From Larkinella arboricola (GTDB lineage Bacteria; Bacteroidota; Bacteroidia; Cytophagales; Spirosomataceae), in the NCBI RefSeq assembly GCF_003259745.1, contig NZ_QLMC01000005.1:310001-374000 (forward strand): a stretch of 64,000 nt of DNA. Direction: 5' to 3'. Below, piece after piece: positions 23,955 through 34,300 of this stretch (positions within the stretch are counted from its first letter, which is position 1; each line of letters opens with the position of its first letter). A program made the position numbers and the translations under genes. The notes under the pieces are model-generated. The model made no database searches. It worked only from the letters and a program-made list of their open reading frames with translations, and was not told the origin of the DNA.

Positions 23955-26495
23955 TTAGACGGGTTTCTTCCGGTTCTCGATGAAAACGGCCGTTCCGATG
24001 AACGCGATAATCAGCAGCGAACAAACCAGATCGACCACCTTCCCGACCCGGATTGACACCGGATCAAATTTGAACACAATGGTGTGTTTGCCCGCCGGAA
24101 CGCGCATGGCCCGCAGGACGTAATTGGCGCGCAGGTGTGGCACTTCCTTGCCATCGATGGTGGCTTTCCATTCGTCGCGGACGTTGTAGTAAATTTCCGA
24201 GAAAACCGCCAGTTGCTCACTGGTAGCGTTGCTTTCGTACGTCAGTTCGTTGGGCTTGTAACTGGTCAGGCGGATGGAATTGGCCGCCGAATCGGGCTGA
24301 ATTTTCAGGCCGTTCAGTTGCTCGGCAAACCGTTGATCGATTACGGCATTCCGGCGCGTATCCAGCGTGTCGAGGGCCTGCATCTCGGCGTTGGCATTCG
24401 GAACCAGCCGATAATTCTGGACAAACCAGGCATTGCCGAGCGCGCCCGGATTGGGTACGGCCACCGGAGGTCCCGGTGCCTGTTGCTGTTCGGGATTTGC
24501 TGATTGCGCCTGCGTAATAAAATACCTGGTGTTCAGCATATTAATGACGTTGTACGCATTCGGGGCATTTGGCGATTCCCGCAAATTCCGGTAAAGCTGG
24601 AAGTCGGCCAGTTCCTGATACCGACGCATTTTGGCGGCATGATAGCCCCCCAGCGATTTGTGAAAATACGATGCTTTGGCGTCGCTCATAAAACTGGTGG
24701 TGGCATCCAGCACCCGGTAATCCAGCGATTTGTCGGCTAGAATCTGCTCGTCGGCGGGCGTCGGAGAAACCGTCTCCTGAATGGCCTGTTTGTTCACAAA
24801 ATCGTCGTTGTTGAAATACCGTTTATCCACGCCGAAGAGGTCGAAAATGACCAGCGCCAGAAGCACCGGGTAGAAGATAACCGGCTTGATGCGGTTCCGG
24901 ACAAACAGCCAGATCAGACCACCCACCAGCAGAATCAGTATGGCCGAGCGGAAGGCATCGGAACGCAGCATGCTAATGCGGTCGTCGATGATGGCCGCCA
25001 TCACCTGTTCGGCGAGGTTTTTATTTTGCAAACCCTGCTCCAGATTGCCCATCAACATCTCGTCATTAGGTCCCCGGAAATCCTGGAAAACCGTCGGAAC
25101 AAGTGCCATGAGCAACGACAGGCCAGCGGTAAGCGCCAGACCAATCATCAGAGGACGGTTTAGCTGCTCAGGAGTCAGTTTTTTATCACTAATCTGCTTA
25201 ACAGCCACAATGCCAAGCAAAACAAGGGTCAGTTGAGCCAGATTAAGCGTCATCGTCACCGCCCGAAACTTATTGAAGCCCGGAAAATAGTCGAAGAAGG
25301 TGTAGTTCAGGGCCGGAAAGTTTTTACCCCACGCCCAGCCAATGTACAGGAGGGTAATGCCCAGTGCCCACCATTTCAGGCGTCCGGGAACAATGAGCAG
25401 GCCGAGTACAAACAGAAAAATGACAATAGCACCCGCATAGGCCGGACCACTCTGAAACAAATCTCCGTGATAAATTGGCAATTGCTGAATAAACTGTTGA
25501 GCCATGCCAGGATCAACTCCGATGCTGGTCATTTTCTTGTAGGTTTCTGAATCCGTAGTAAGAGGGTTGGATGAAGCGGCCCCTCCCTGGTAGTTCGGAA
25601 TCAGTAACGTAAATGTCTCGCCAATGCCGTAGCTGTACTGGAAGGCGTAGTCTTTGCCCAGACCGTCTTGGGGGGCGGTTGCAGGAGCCTGTTGCGCGCC
25701 CGGTTCGGCTTTGGGGGTGATGGTTAGTTCGGATTTGCCGCGGGTCGAAACCGTAACGTAATCGGCGGCATTCCAGAGTCGGGTGGTGTGTGTACCCACG
25801 GCCAGCACGACGGCAACCGCCAGGGCCGATAGGGACAGCATAAGCTGGCGGACGCGCCCTTCACGGAGGGCCGCAATGCTCTCTATCAGAACGTAAACGA
25901 CGATGCCAAAGGCCAGGTAATACGTAATCTGAACGTGGTTGGCGTAGAGTTCGAGCCCTAAAAACAACGCCGTTAGAGCCGCTCCGGCCAGATACCGACC
26001 CCGCAGGGCAATGATGACACCGCCCAGAATGCCCGGTGCATAGGCCAGCGCCAGAATTTTGGAAACGTGACCGGCTTCGAGGCTGAGCAGGTCGTAGGAC
26101 ATGAACGCGTAGGCTACCGCCCCCACCGCCGACAGCCAGACGTTGGCCCCCAGCGCCAGCATCAGCACAAAACCGCCCACCATCATCAGCCAGATGTAGT
26201 TGGCCGGGTCGGGGAGGAGCAGGTTAATGTATTGTCCCAGCTTGTGGGTCAGGCTGGTGGGGTAGTCGCCGGAAATCATGTAAGCGGGCATTCCGCCAAA
26301 CATACTGTTGGTCCACCAGGCCCATTCGCCGGTTTGTTTATGGTAATCAACGACTTCGCGCCCGGCGGCAATGGACTGAATGATGTCGTGCTGGTTCAAT
26401 CGTTTGCCTTTCAGGACGGGCGAGCAATACACAACGGCCAATACCGCAAACCCAATGACGGCGAGTAAATGGGGGAGGAAGCGTTTGAAATTCAT
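23955..26495 (-). CDS. YfhO-family membrane protein
   Basis: An 846-residue inner-membrane protein with roughly twelve helices and a large C-terminal periplasmic domain ending in one last helix, the layout of YfhO proteins (PF09586), which are GT-C-like glycosyltransferases linked to lipoteichoic-acid or lipid glycosylation. The early periplasmic loop has NQHDIIQSIAAGREVVDYH, equivalent to the acidic catalytic loop of GT-C enzymes. The start is the ATG at 26495 leading into MNFKRFLPHLL; 13 extra in-frame codons upstream are not needed. The family is secure; the sugar and acceptor are unknown. It is a single gene between two hairpins. Confidence 0.82.
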   Translation of the reverse strand: MNFKRFLPHLLAVIGFAVLAVVYCSPVLKGKRLNQHDIIQSIAAGREVVDYHKQTGEWAWWTNSMFGGMPAYMISGDYPTSLTHKLGQYINLLLPDPANYIWLMMVGGFVLMLALGANVWLSAVGAVAYAFMSYDLLSLEAGHVSKILALAYAPGILGGVIIALRGRYLAGAALTALFLGLELYANHVQITYYLAFGIVVYVLIESIAALREGRVRQLMLSLSALAVAVVLAVGTHTTRLWNAADYVTVSTRGKSELTITPKAEPGAQQAPATAPQDGLGKDYAFQYSYGIGETFTLLIPNYQGGAASSNPLTTDSETYKKMTSIGVDPGMAQQFIQQLPIYHGDLFQSGPAYAGAIVIFLFVLGLLIVPGRLKWWALGITLLYIGWAWGKNFPALNYTFFDYFPGFNKFRAVTMTLNLAQLTLVLLGIVAVKQISDKKLTPEQLNRPLMIGLALTAGLSLLMALVPTVFQDFRGPNDEMLMGNLEQGLQNKNLAEQVMAAIIDDRISMLRSDAFRSAILILLVGGLIWLFVRNRIKPVIFYPVLLALVIFDLFGVDKRYFNNDDFVNKQAIQETVSPTPADEQILADKSLDYRVLDATTSFMSDAKASYFHKSLGGYHAAKMRRYQELADFQLYRNLRESPNAPNAYNVINMLNTRYFITQAQSANPEQQQAPGPPVAVPNPGALGNAWFVQNYRLVPNANAEMQALDTLDTRRNAVIDQRFAEQLNGLKIQPDSAANSIRLTSYKPNELTYESNATSEQLAVFSEIYYNVRDEWKATIDGKEVPHLRANYVLRAMRVPAGKHTIVFKFDPVSIRVGKVVDLVCSLLIIAFIGTAVFIENRKKPV

Positions 26496-26643
26496 ACTAT
26501 CGATACGATGCGAAGCTAAAAGCAGCCTTTTCAATTAACGGGTAAAGAAACGCTTTTTCCGCCAAGGCGAAAACTCCCTCCGTCACTTTTTCCGTTTGTA
26601 GCGATTTGAACCGGAATTACAGGCTCTGAACCCGGATTACACA

Positions 26644-26703
26644 GATTAAGGGATTTACCAAGATCAAAAGAGTCTACTTGTGGTCTTGGTGAATCCCTTA
26701 ATC
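26644..26703. repeat. Long imperfect inverted repeat
   Basis: A 22-base arm (GATTAAGGGATTTACCAAGATC) pairs with a 22-base arm at 26682-26703 with two mismatches, around a 16-base loop. It lies between the mutS2 stop (26718) and the YfhO start on the minus strand. No T-run follows, so it resembles a dispersed intergenic repeat or transcript-stabilising hairpin more than a standard terminator. Confidence 0.65.
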
Positions 26704-26717
26704 GACAGAATCAGCGT

Positions 26718-29141
26718 TCAGGACAGTTTTACGACCGTCACCCCGGCGCCACCCCGGTCGGCGTGTTCATCCTGCATGGAAGCAACCTGTGGGAAGGTCC
26801 GGAGCTGGTTGCGGACCAGCGTGCGCAGAATACCGTCGCCTTTGCCGTGAACAATCCGGAGTTCGGAGTAACCGAGCATCAGGGCGTTGTTGATGAAGTT
26901 GTCCAGTTCCACCAGCGCTTCTTCACCCCGTTTGCCCCGAATGTCGAGGTTGAAGCTGAAATTCATCATCTTCTCATTGAGGTCAATGCCCTGAATGCGG
27001 GGGCGGCTCGATTCACCCACGGCTTCGCGGTACACTTTGCGGCTGACCTTCTCCAGACGGTTGAGTTTGATGTTGGATTTCAGATCACCAATCCGGATTT
27101 CGGCGTCTTTTCCGCGCAGGGACAGCACCTCACCAATCGTAGTTTGTCCCTTAATCCGGACAAAACTGCCAACGGTGATGGCGGTGTTATCGGGCAGGAA
27201 TTCTTCCGTGTCCGCTTTATCGGCGTTGCGGTTTGGCTCGTCGGCCAGCGTTTCCTGTTTGAGTTCTTTTTTGTCAAACTGCTCCAGTTCCTGACGCACC
27301 AGCCGGGTCATGTCACGTTCGGCCTTGTTTTCCTTGATCTCCCGAATGGTATTTTCAATCCGCTGATTCGCTTCGGTTACGAGGGCTTTCGCTTTTTGCT
27401 TGGCTTCGTTCAGAATCCGTTTCTGGTCGTTGTCGAGCCGGGTTTTCAGGGCGTTGGTTTCGGCCAGTTGCTGGGCCAGTTTGCGCTGGTTAATCCCGAT
27501 TTCCATGTTTCGCTCGGCAAAAACCCGCTTCTCAATGTCCAGTTCTTTCAGCAGTTTTTCGAGGTTCACCTGCTGCGAACCCAGTTTCTCCTTCGCCCGG
27601 TCGATAACCGGTTTGGGCAGGCCGATCTTCGAGGCAATTTCAAACGCAAACGAACTGCCCGGTCGGCCAATTTCGAGTTCGTACAGCGGTTCGAGATGTT
27701 CTCCGTCAAACCGCATGGCACCGTTCACCAGCCCCGTGGTTTTGTCGGCAAACAGTTTCAGGTTGGTGTAGTGGGTGTTAATGACCCCGTATGCCCCGGA
27801 TTTGGTCAGTTCTTCCAGAATGGCTTCGGCAATGGCGCCACCCAGACCCGGTTCGGTTCCGGTACCAAATTCGTCAATGAGAAAGAGCGTTTTACGGTTG
27901 GCAAAGGTCACAAACGCCTTCATGCTGGTCAGGTGCGAGCTGTAGGTACTCAGGTCGTTTTCGAGCGATTGCTCGTCACCAATGTCGATAAACAGGTTCT
28001 GGAAAATACCCGCCGTCGAGCCTTCAATAACCGGAATGAGCAAACCGCTCTGGAGCATGTATTGGAGCAGACCAATGGTCTTGAGAGCCACGGACTTACC
28101 CCCGGCGTTTGGTCCCGAGATGATCAGAACCCGTTGGGTGGTATCGAGCAACAGCGTCAGCGGAACCACCTTTTTGCCTTGTTTCTGGAACGACAGATGC
28201 AGCAGCGGATGCCGGGCCTGTAGCCAGTCCACCAGCGGCTGGTTAACCAGTTTGGGCATATCGGCATCAATTTGCAGCGCAAACCTGGCTTTTGCCCGAA
28301 TAAAGTCGATCAGCCCAAGAAACGTCGTAGCGCGCTGTAATTCCGGCAGATAGGGGCGGAGCAAAGCCGTCAGCTCACGCAGAATCCGGGCGATTTCGCG
28401 CCGTTCCTCGTATTCCAGTTCACGGATTTCGTTGTTGGTATCGAGCACTTCCGCCGGTTCGATAAAAACCGTCTGGCCCGTAGACGACTCATCATGAATA
28501 AAGCCTTTCAGCCGCCGTTTGTGTTCGGCTGCAATCGGGATAACTACCCGCCCGTTCCGAATCGTCAGCGTGCTATCTTCGGGCATCCAGCCCTGCTGGC
28601 GGGCGCTTTTCATGATGCTGTCCATTTTTCTGCGCAGACCAGCCTGTTCGCTGATGATGCGTCGGCGGATGTTGGCCAGTTCCGGTGAGGCCGAATCGCG
28701 TACGTTCCCCCGGTCGTCGATCACGCGCTCGATGCCTTCCGTGAGTTTCTTATCGACGGTAATGGATTCGGCCAGTTCGGTCAGGTACGGAAAGCTTTCT
28801 TTTTCCTTTCCGGCCAGAAAACGCAGACACTGCTGGATGGTCCGGAGCGTCAGTTTCAGATCGAAAAACTCCTGCTCGGTGAGCATCATGCCCTCAATCC
28901 GGATTTTGCCCAGTTGCGGGCGAATATCCAGGTAATTGGAGGCCGGGAACTCGGGTTCATACTGCACGATGGTTTTGAACTCGGCAACCTGCCGCAGCAT
29001 TTTATCGATCAGCTGAAAGTTGTCAGAAAACCGTATTTTATCGACATACGACTGTCCCAGCGGACTCAGACAAGCCCCCCGGAGTAAGTCGCGGATTTTA
29101 TCAAAACCTAATTTTTGTTCGAATGAATCAGGGTAAAGCAT
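26718..29141 (-). CDS. mutS2: MutS2 endonuclease
   Basis: An 807-residue MutS2. An N-terminal helical lever/clamp region leads to an ABC-type ATPase with Walker A ISGPNAGGKSVALKT near residue 345, Walker B LFLIDEFGTGTEPGLG and the ST..GTEP signature. A long coiled coil follows (~500-640), then a KOW-like segment, and the C-terminal Smr nuclease domain (LDIRGKRGEEALVEL, IVHGKGDGILR). MutS2 suppresses recombination and, in some bacteria, rescues collided ribosomes; it does not do mismatch repair. The length is normal for Bacteroidota. It is divergent from the HMG-CoA-lyase gene across 209 bp. Confidence 0.93.
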   Translation of the reverse strand: MLYPDSFEQKLGFDKIRDLLRGACLSPLGQSYVDKIRFSDNFQLIDKMLRQVAEFKTIVQYEPEFPASNYLDIRPQLGKIRIEGMMLTEQEFFDLKLTLRTIQQCLRFLAGKEKESFPYLTELAESITVDKKLTEGIERVIDDRGNVRDSASPELANIRRRIISEQAGLRRKMDSIMKSARQQGWMPEDSTLTIRNGRVVIPIAAEHKRRLKGFIHDESSTGQTVFIEPAEVLDTNNEIRELEYEERREIARILRELTALLRPYLPELQRATTFLGLIDFIRAKARFALQIDADMPKLVNQPLVDWLQARHPLLHLSFQKQGKKVVPLTLLLDTTQRVLIISGPNAGGKSVALKTIGLLQYMLQSGLLIPVIEGSTAGIFQNLFIDIGDEQSLENDLSTYSSHLTSMKAFVTFANRKTLFLIDEFGTGTEPGLGGAIAEAILEELTKSGAYGVINTHYTNLKLFADKTTGLVNGAMRFDGEHLEPLYELEIGRPGSSFAFEIASKIGLPKPVIDRAKEKLGSQQVNLEKLLKELDIEKRVFAERNMEIGINQRKLAQQLAETNALKTRLDNDQKRILNEAKQKAKALVTEANQRIENTIREIKENKAERDMTRLVRQELEQFDKKELKQETLADEPNRNADKADTEEFLPDNTAITVGSFVRIKGQTTIGEVLSLRGKDAEIRIGDLKSNIKLNRLEKVSRKVYREAVGESSRPRIQGIDLNEKMMNFSFNLDIRGKRGEEALVELDNFINNALMLGYSELRIVHGKGDGILRTLVRNQLRTFPQVASMQDEHADRGGAGVTVVKLS

Positions 29142-29350
29142 TTAAATCGTTTTCTTGTTGTTACTACAGACCTATGGTCCCTGTATTAAATAACACCAAC
29201 GGCGGGTAAGCAGTTCTTTGTAATTTAATTCTGTTGGGCTTAAAAGCCGTAAAGCTACGGAGTAAAAACAAATTCCTGTTTGGTCGGTCGGTTAGTCACC
29301 GAAAACCGTCGTTGGGGTTCAACGTTGGAGGAATCACACCCGCTTGCAGT

Positions 29351-30211
29351 ATGAACTCGTTTAAAGTAATTGAATGCCCCCGCGATGCGATGCAGGGGCT
29401 ACACGGTTTTATTCCGACCGCCGACAAAATCCGGTATCTGAATGCCCTGTTACGGGTTGGCTTCGATACGCTCGACTTCGGCAGTTTCGTGTCGCCCCGG
29501 GCTATTCCGCAGATGCGCGACACGGCGGAGGTGCTGGCCGGACTGGACCTCTCCCAAACCGTTACGCAACTACTCGCCATTGTTGCCAATGTCCGCGGGG
29601 CCGAACAGGCGGTGACGTATCCCCAGATTCAATACCTGGGTTTTCCGCTGTCGGTTTCCGAAACATTCCAGCTTCGCAACACCAACAAGACCATTGAACA
29701 GGCTTTTGCAGAGTTGCAGGCTATTCAGAATCTGTGCGTTGCCAGCCGGAAGAAACTAGTGGTTTACCTGTCAATGGGTTTTGGAAACCCCTATGGTGAT
29801 CCCTACAGCCCCGCCTTGATTGGACAGTTTACCGAACGGCTGATTAAACTTGGTGTTACCATTATTGCCCCGTCGGATACCGTTGGCTCTTCAACCCCCG
29901 ACGGCATTGAGACGCTTTTCGGGCATTTGCTGGAAGCGTTTCCCTCCGTTGAGTTTGGGGCACATTTGCATTCCCGGCCCGATCAGGTGGTCGACAAGGT
30001 GCAGGCGGCTTTGCGGGCGGGCGTTCGGCGCATCGACGGCGCGTTGCTCGGTCTGGGCGGGTGTCCGATGGCGGCTGATGATCTGACCGGCAACCTACCC
30101 ACGGAGCAGGTTGTGGACCTGCTCGAACGAGCCGGTGTTTCGCTGACGATTGATCAAACCCGTCTGGCCGAAGCCCTGGTTTTATCGGCCGAAATTCTGG
30201 GGTCACATTAA
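29351..30211 (+). CDS. Hydroxymethylglutaryl-CoA lyase-like enzyme
   Basis: A 286-residue TIM-barrel enzyme of the HMGL-like family. The N-terminus VIECPRDAMQGL supplies the substrate Arg and metal Asp, GLGGCPMA is the HMG-CoA lyase signature with the active-site Cys, and FGAHLHSRPD carries the two metal-binding His. It splits hydroxymethylglutaryl-CoA into acetyl-CoA and acetoacetate in leucine degradation; related aldolases with other acids are the alternative. The ATG at 29351 matches the family N-terminus; the frame is open further upstream but has no family sequence. The last four bases overlap the convergent gene. Confidence 0.85.
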   Translation: MNSFKVIECPRDAMQGLHGFIPTADKIRYLNALLRVGFDTLDFGSFVSPRAIPQMRDTAEVLAGLDLSQTVTQLLAIVANVRGAEQAVTYPQIQYLGFPLSVSETFQLRNTNKTIEQAFAELQAIQNLCVASRKKLVVYLSMGFGNPYGDPYSPALIGQFTERLIKLGVTIIAPSDTVGSSTPDGIETLFGHLLEAFPSVEFGAHLHSRPDQVVDKVQAALRAGVRRIDGALLGLGGCPMAADDLTGNLPTEQVVDLLERAGVSLTIDQTRLAEALVLSAEILGSH

Positions 30212-30732
30212 AGAAAAATCGACTGCACTTCGTCCTTAACGGCTTTCAGACCGGTTGCGGTAGGCTGGATGTCTTTCTGAATCATTTTATCGAAAATGCG
30301 CTTGGATAAATCCAGGGCGGGGGCGTCGGGGGCAACTTCACCGGCGGCTTCGTTGATCAGGACAACCACCTCATTCATGGCACTTTGAATAGCTTCCCAG
30401 ACGGTCTGGCTCATGTAAATCTGCTGGGAAACGTTGTGGTTGTACTCCTCCCGGATTTCGCGCAGCAGCAATTGCTGAAACTCCAGAACCGCCGATGCCT
30501 GCCCGCTCAGCCGCAGCAGCAAGTTGTTGGGGGTAATTCGTTCCAGAAATAGCGCCATGCGTTCGTACGCCTGTAGCCGTAGCGGGGTCACTTCACTGGC
30601 GTAACGGTTTTTCAGATCGACGCGCTGTTTTTCGGCTTCTCGTTCCAGTAATAATTTGACCGTCAGATACATTCCGTATAAAACCAGACCGGCCGGAACC
30701 AGTAATTTTAACAAATCGGCAAAGATATCCAT
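30208..30732 (-). CDS. Membrane-anchored hypothetical protein
   Basis: A 174-residue protein with one N-terminal helix (residues ~8-28, LLVPAGLVLYGMYLTVKLLL) followed by a ~140-residue helical cytoplasmic domain (RLQAYERMALFLERITPNNLLL, VWEAIQSAMNEVVVLINEAA). Conserved Bacteroidota proteins with this look exist but have no function that I can name. It is convergent with the HMG-CoA lyase gene with a four-base overlap of the two coding ends. Confidence 0.7.
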   Translation of the reverse strand: MDIFADLLKLLVPAGLVLYGMYLTVKLLLEREAEKQRVDLKNRYASEVTPLRLQAYERMALFLERITPNNLLLRLSGQASAVLEFQQLLLREIREEYNHNVSQQIYMSQTVWEAIQSAMNEVVVLINEAAGEVAPDAPALDLSKRIFDKMIQKDIQPTATGLKAVKDEVQSIFL

Positions 30733-30902
30733 AGGCGTTTCAAGGGCAGTGATTCGATTCCGTTTCTGCGGTTGGAGCTATTGGTCCGACACGGGCAGAA
30801 AGTTAAACGGTATCGTGCACTATAAACTGAATTAATTAGTTATTGACTAAATTGTGAGCAAAGTTTGTAATTTTCAGTCAGCAAACGGAATTTTTACTTA
30901 GT

Positions 30903-31235
30903 ATGTTTTTTAATGAGATCGAAAATCCGGTTCGTTTAACGCCTGAAGCCCGCACACAGATTCAGGACACGTTCCGGGCGAATAAAATTCCGGATACATA
31001 CGGTTTACGGGTTGGCATACGGGGCGGAGGATGCGGTTCGTCGTGGCTGTTGGGGTTTGATCAGCCCGGACAAACCGATGAAGTGTTCGAAATTGATTCC
31101 ATTCGGATTATTATTGATAAAAAACACCTACTATACGTTTTTGGTGTCGAGGTAGGCTATGAAAACAGCGAAGAAGAGCGCGGTTTCACCATTCAGAAGT
31201 CCGACGAAAAATTATCTGACCATTCGGTAAAGTAA
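30903..31235 (+). CDS. IscA/HesB-like protein without C-terminal cysteines
   Basis: A 110-residue A-type iron-sulfur carrier fold. The first conserved Cys is in RGGGCGSSWLLGFD (C44), and IRIIIDKKHLLYVFGVEVGY corresponds to the xxVDxxSxxYLxGxxIDY strand. Functional IscA/ErpA proteins have two more cysteines in a C-terminal CGC; here the end is ERGFTIQKSDEKLSDHSVK with no Cys. It therefore probably does not hold a cluster in the normal way; related degenerate forms are found in Bacteroidota. It sits 77 bp upstream of the large kinase gene on the same strand. Confidence 0.78.
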   Translation: MFFNEIENPVRLTPEARTQIQDTFRANKIPDTYGLRVGIRGGGCGSSWLLGFDQPGQTDEVFEIDSIRIIIDKKHLLYVFGVEVGYENSEEERGFTIQKSDEKLSDHSVK

Positions 31236-31312
31236 AGGGCTTGTTTGAAAATTTGGCATGATTTTGGGGTTACATTAAGTGAAAAGCCGTAACCCCAGTC
31301 ATCCATTTTGGT

Positions 31313-34300
31313 GTGAGTCAACTCAACAAACATATTTTCCTGATTTTATCTCTTCTGGCATTAGTTCTGTCAGTTTTCTTCTATTCAGTGTTGGAAAAAG
31401 GGGCCCTGAGTGCCGCTGATGAGCAATATCTCCGTACGACCCAACAACGAATCAAGAAAGAATTGGCCATCAGCTCGGAGGAACTTCAGGTGGTTACACA
31501 GCGACTTAAAGAGCAAAATCCCCCCTATACGTTTGCGAAACTAAAATGCCAAACGAAGCATCCGTATTATATTTTTCGCAATAAAAAGCTTCTTTTCTGG
31601 TCAGATCACCGATTTGTACCGGGTTACAAGCGGTTAAAAGCCGTCTCTTATCCAAAACTGGTTGCTTTTCCCCGAGGAGATTATCTGGTCAGCCGGCAAT
31701 TTATCGTGCAGGGCGCGGACTCACTGGAGGCATTTTCGCTGATCAATGTGCGACGCAGCTTCCGGGACGAGAATAACAATCTTCGTTCGGAGTACAATCC
31801 GAACCTGTTCTCGCTTGATCCAGCAGAGATCAAGCTGGCCAAGAGCAGCGTTCATCAGCGTATGTTTGACCAGACGCCCGTATACCTGTTTTCGGTTGTT
31901 CCTCCGCACATGAAGGACTACCAGAATCAAACCTCGCCGGTCAATACCGTCATCTGGGTCATGTTGTCGGTGTTTTTCATGGGCGTTTATTTGATTCGCA
32001 GTACGCTACGGTTACGGCGCAGACGCCATTATGGAGCCGGCTGGATTATTCTGGCCCTGTATTTGATCATGTTGCGTGCGGTGATGCTGTACTTCGGCGT
32101 TCCGTTTCTTTTTTTTGAACTCGACCTCTTCAATCCGAAATATTTCGGTTCTTCTCCCGGTGCCCCATCCCTGGGCGATTTGTTGTTGAACTGCCTGGTG
32201 GTTGTGGTGCTGGCGTTGTATCTGGCCAATACTTTTTACCGCACCCAGTCGTATTATTGGCTGCTCCGGCAGTCGGACATCCTGAAGGCCGTGGTGTCGG
32301 TTATAACGGTTATTCTGAGCTACGGAGTCTTTTTCATTTGCTTTGAGGAAATCCGTGTCCTGTACGAAAAAGCGACTTTTACGCTCGATATTACGCTGAG
32401 TCTGTCTTATAGCAGCCTTAAGCTGGCCTGCCTGCTGGTTTTTATCGGCATATCGACGGCTTTTTTTCTGTTGCAGCACGTCCTGTCAAGTTTGTTTATC
32501 CGGCTGAATTTATCCTACCTGCGCGGTTTGCTCTGGTTTGGCATAGGTTCGGTGCTGGCCGCCTTGTTCTTCTGGCAACTTCCAACACCGATGCCGTGGC
32601 TTTTAGGCATTCAGACGCTGTTTTTTATGGTGCTGTACCTGAGCCGTTTTCCGCGGGCCTTGTACACATTTCGCTTTAAAACAACGCTTTATCTGTTCTT
32701 CGCGGCTTTCGTCTGTGCTGCCATAGCAACGTTTGTTGTCTATAATCAGGGCATTCAGAAAGACCTGGTTAATAAGCGCGAGTTTGGCGAACAGTTGCTG
32801 GTCGAAAACGACGCTTTCGGCGAATTTGCGCTCAATCGATCGCGGACGGCTATTCGTCGGGACACGGTTATTGTTCGGGCGCTGACCAGTGATACGGTTT
32901 CCGACCGTGATTCAATTGAGCTGCGGGTAAAATCTCATCTGGATAAATATTTTGAGCGTTACACAACCGAGGTACGGGTTTTTCCTGAAAAACCCCGATT
33001 GGCCAATTACCAGAATTCACAAGCTGATTATACCGAGTATGCCAAACGTTTCCGGCAGGAAAAATACCGGACTCAATATCAGGATATTTACTTTATCAGC
33101 GGCCCGGATAATGGCTTCCGCAAGCATTACGTTCAATTTATAGATATCCGGAAGGGGAATGTTCTGGCCGGCCATATCGTACTTGATTTAAAGCTGGATC
33201 ATAGCCAGTTTAGTAGCCTTTACCACGAACCGCTGACCGGTAAACAGTTTGTTCTGGCGCCGGAGACACAAACGTATGCGTATGCCGTTTATGATCACAA
33301 CAAAAAATTGCTCTACAGCAATTCGGGGTATAACTACGAACGCCAGTTATCGGATAAAACGCTTACTTCTGCCAACCTGTATGAAACCGGTGCGGTTCAG
33401 AATAACTTTAAACACGTTGGCATAAAAGATGGCAGTGGCCGAATCGTTATTGTTTCTTCCAAGAGCTATCCGGCTCGGAACATCCTTTCCAATTTTTCCT
33501 TCCTGTATCTGGTTCTGATTGTATTTATTTTAACCCTGATTGTCGTCTATACCATCCGTTTTGGACTTTCTCGGTTTTACATCAATTATTCGACAAAAAC
33601 GCAGCTATACCTGAACGTAGCGTTCTTTCTGCCGATGGCGCTGGTTGTGGCGATTACATTTGGGGTTACCAGTGCGAACTACAAGGATTATCAGGAAAAT
33701 AGCTATTTGACCGACGCCAAGAATGTCAGCGTCAACATCCTGGGGAACTGGGTTAATTTGCAGGCCGCTATCCGGCAGGGCAATCAGACTGATATTGAGG
33801 CAGAACTCCAGAAAATCACCCCGGATGAGCATGTTGGAATCAGTATCTACAACAGGGAGGGGCGCTTAACCTGTTCCACACAACCGTTACTGTATGCAAA
33901 CGGGAATCTGTCCAAACGCATTAATCCGGCGGCCTACATTGATCTGGTTGAAGAAAAAGATAATCAGGTTTTATTGCTTGAATCGCTGGGAGCAAAGCGC
34001 TATAAAACGGTTTATACGACCATTCAGGGGTACGACGGACAACTGCTGGGTATCCTGGCCGTTTCTCATTTTGACTCTGAATCCGTACTGGAACGCCAGA
34101 TGATCGACGTTGTAACGACGGCACTGAGCGTGTTTATCGGTTTATTCCTGGTCTTTTTGCTGGTCTCCTACTGGGCTTCTAACCTGCTGACCAAACCGCT
34201 GAAAATCATCACCCAGAAAATTCGGAAAATCAATCTGGACCGGCTCAACGAACCACTCGACTGGAAATCGGATGATGAAATCGGGCTTCTGATTGGCGAA

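Noticed and set aside
26763-28223. 486-codon plus-strand frame
   Set aside because: It is the antisense shadow of mutS2, with no domain and a composition typical of reverse-frame GC-rich DNA.
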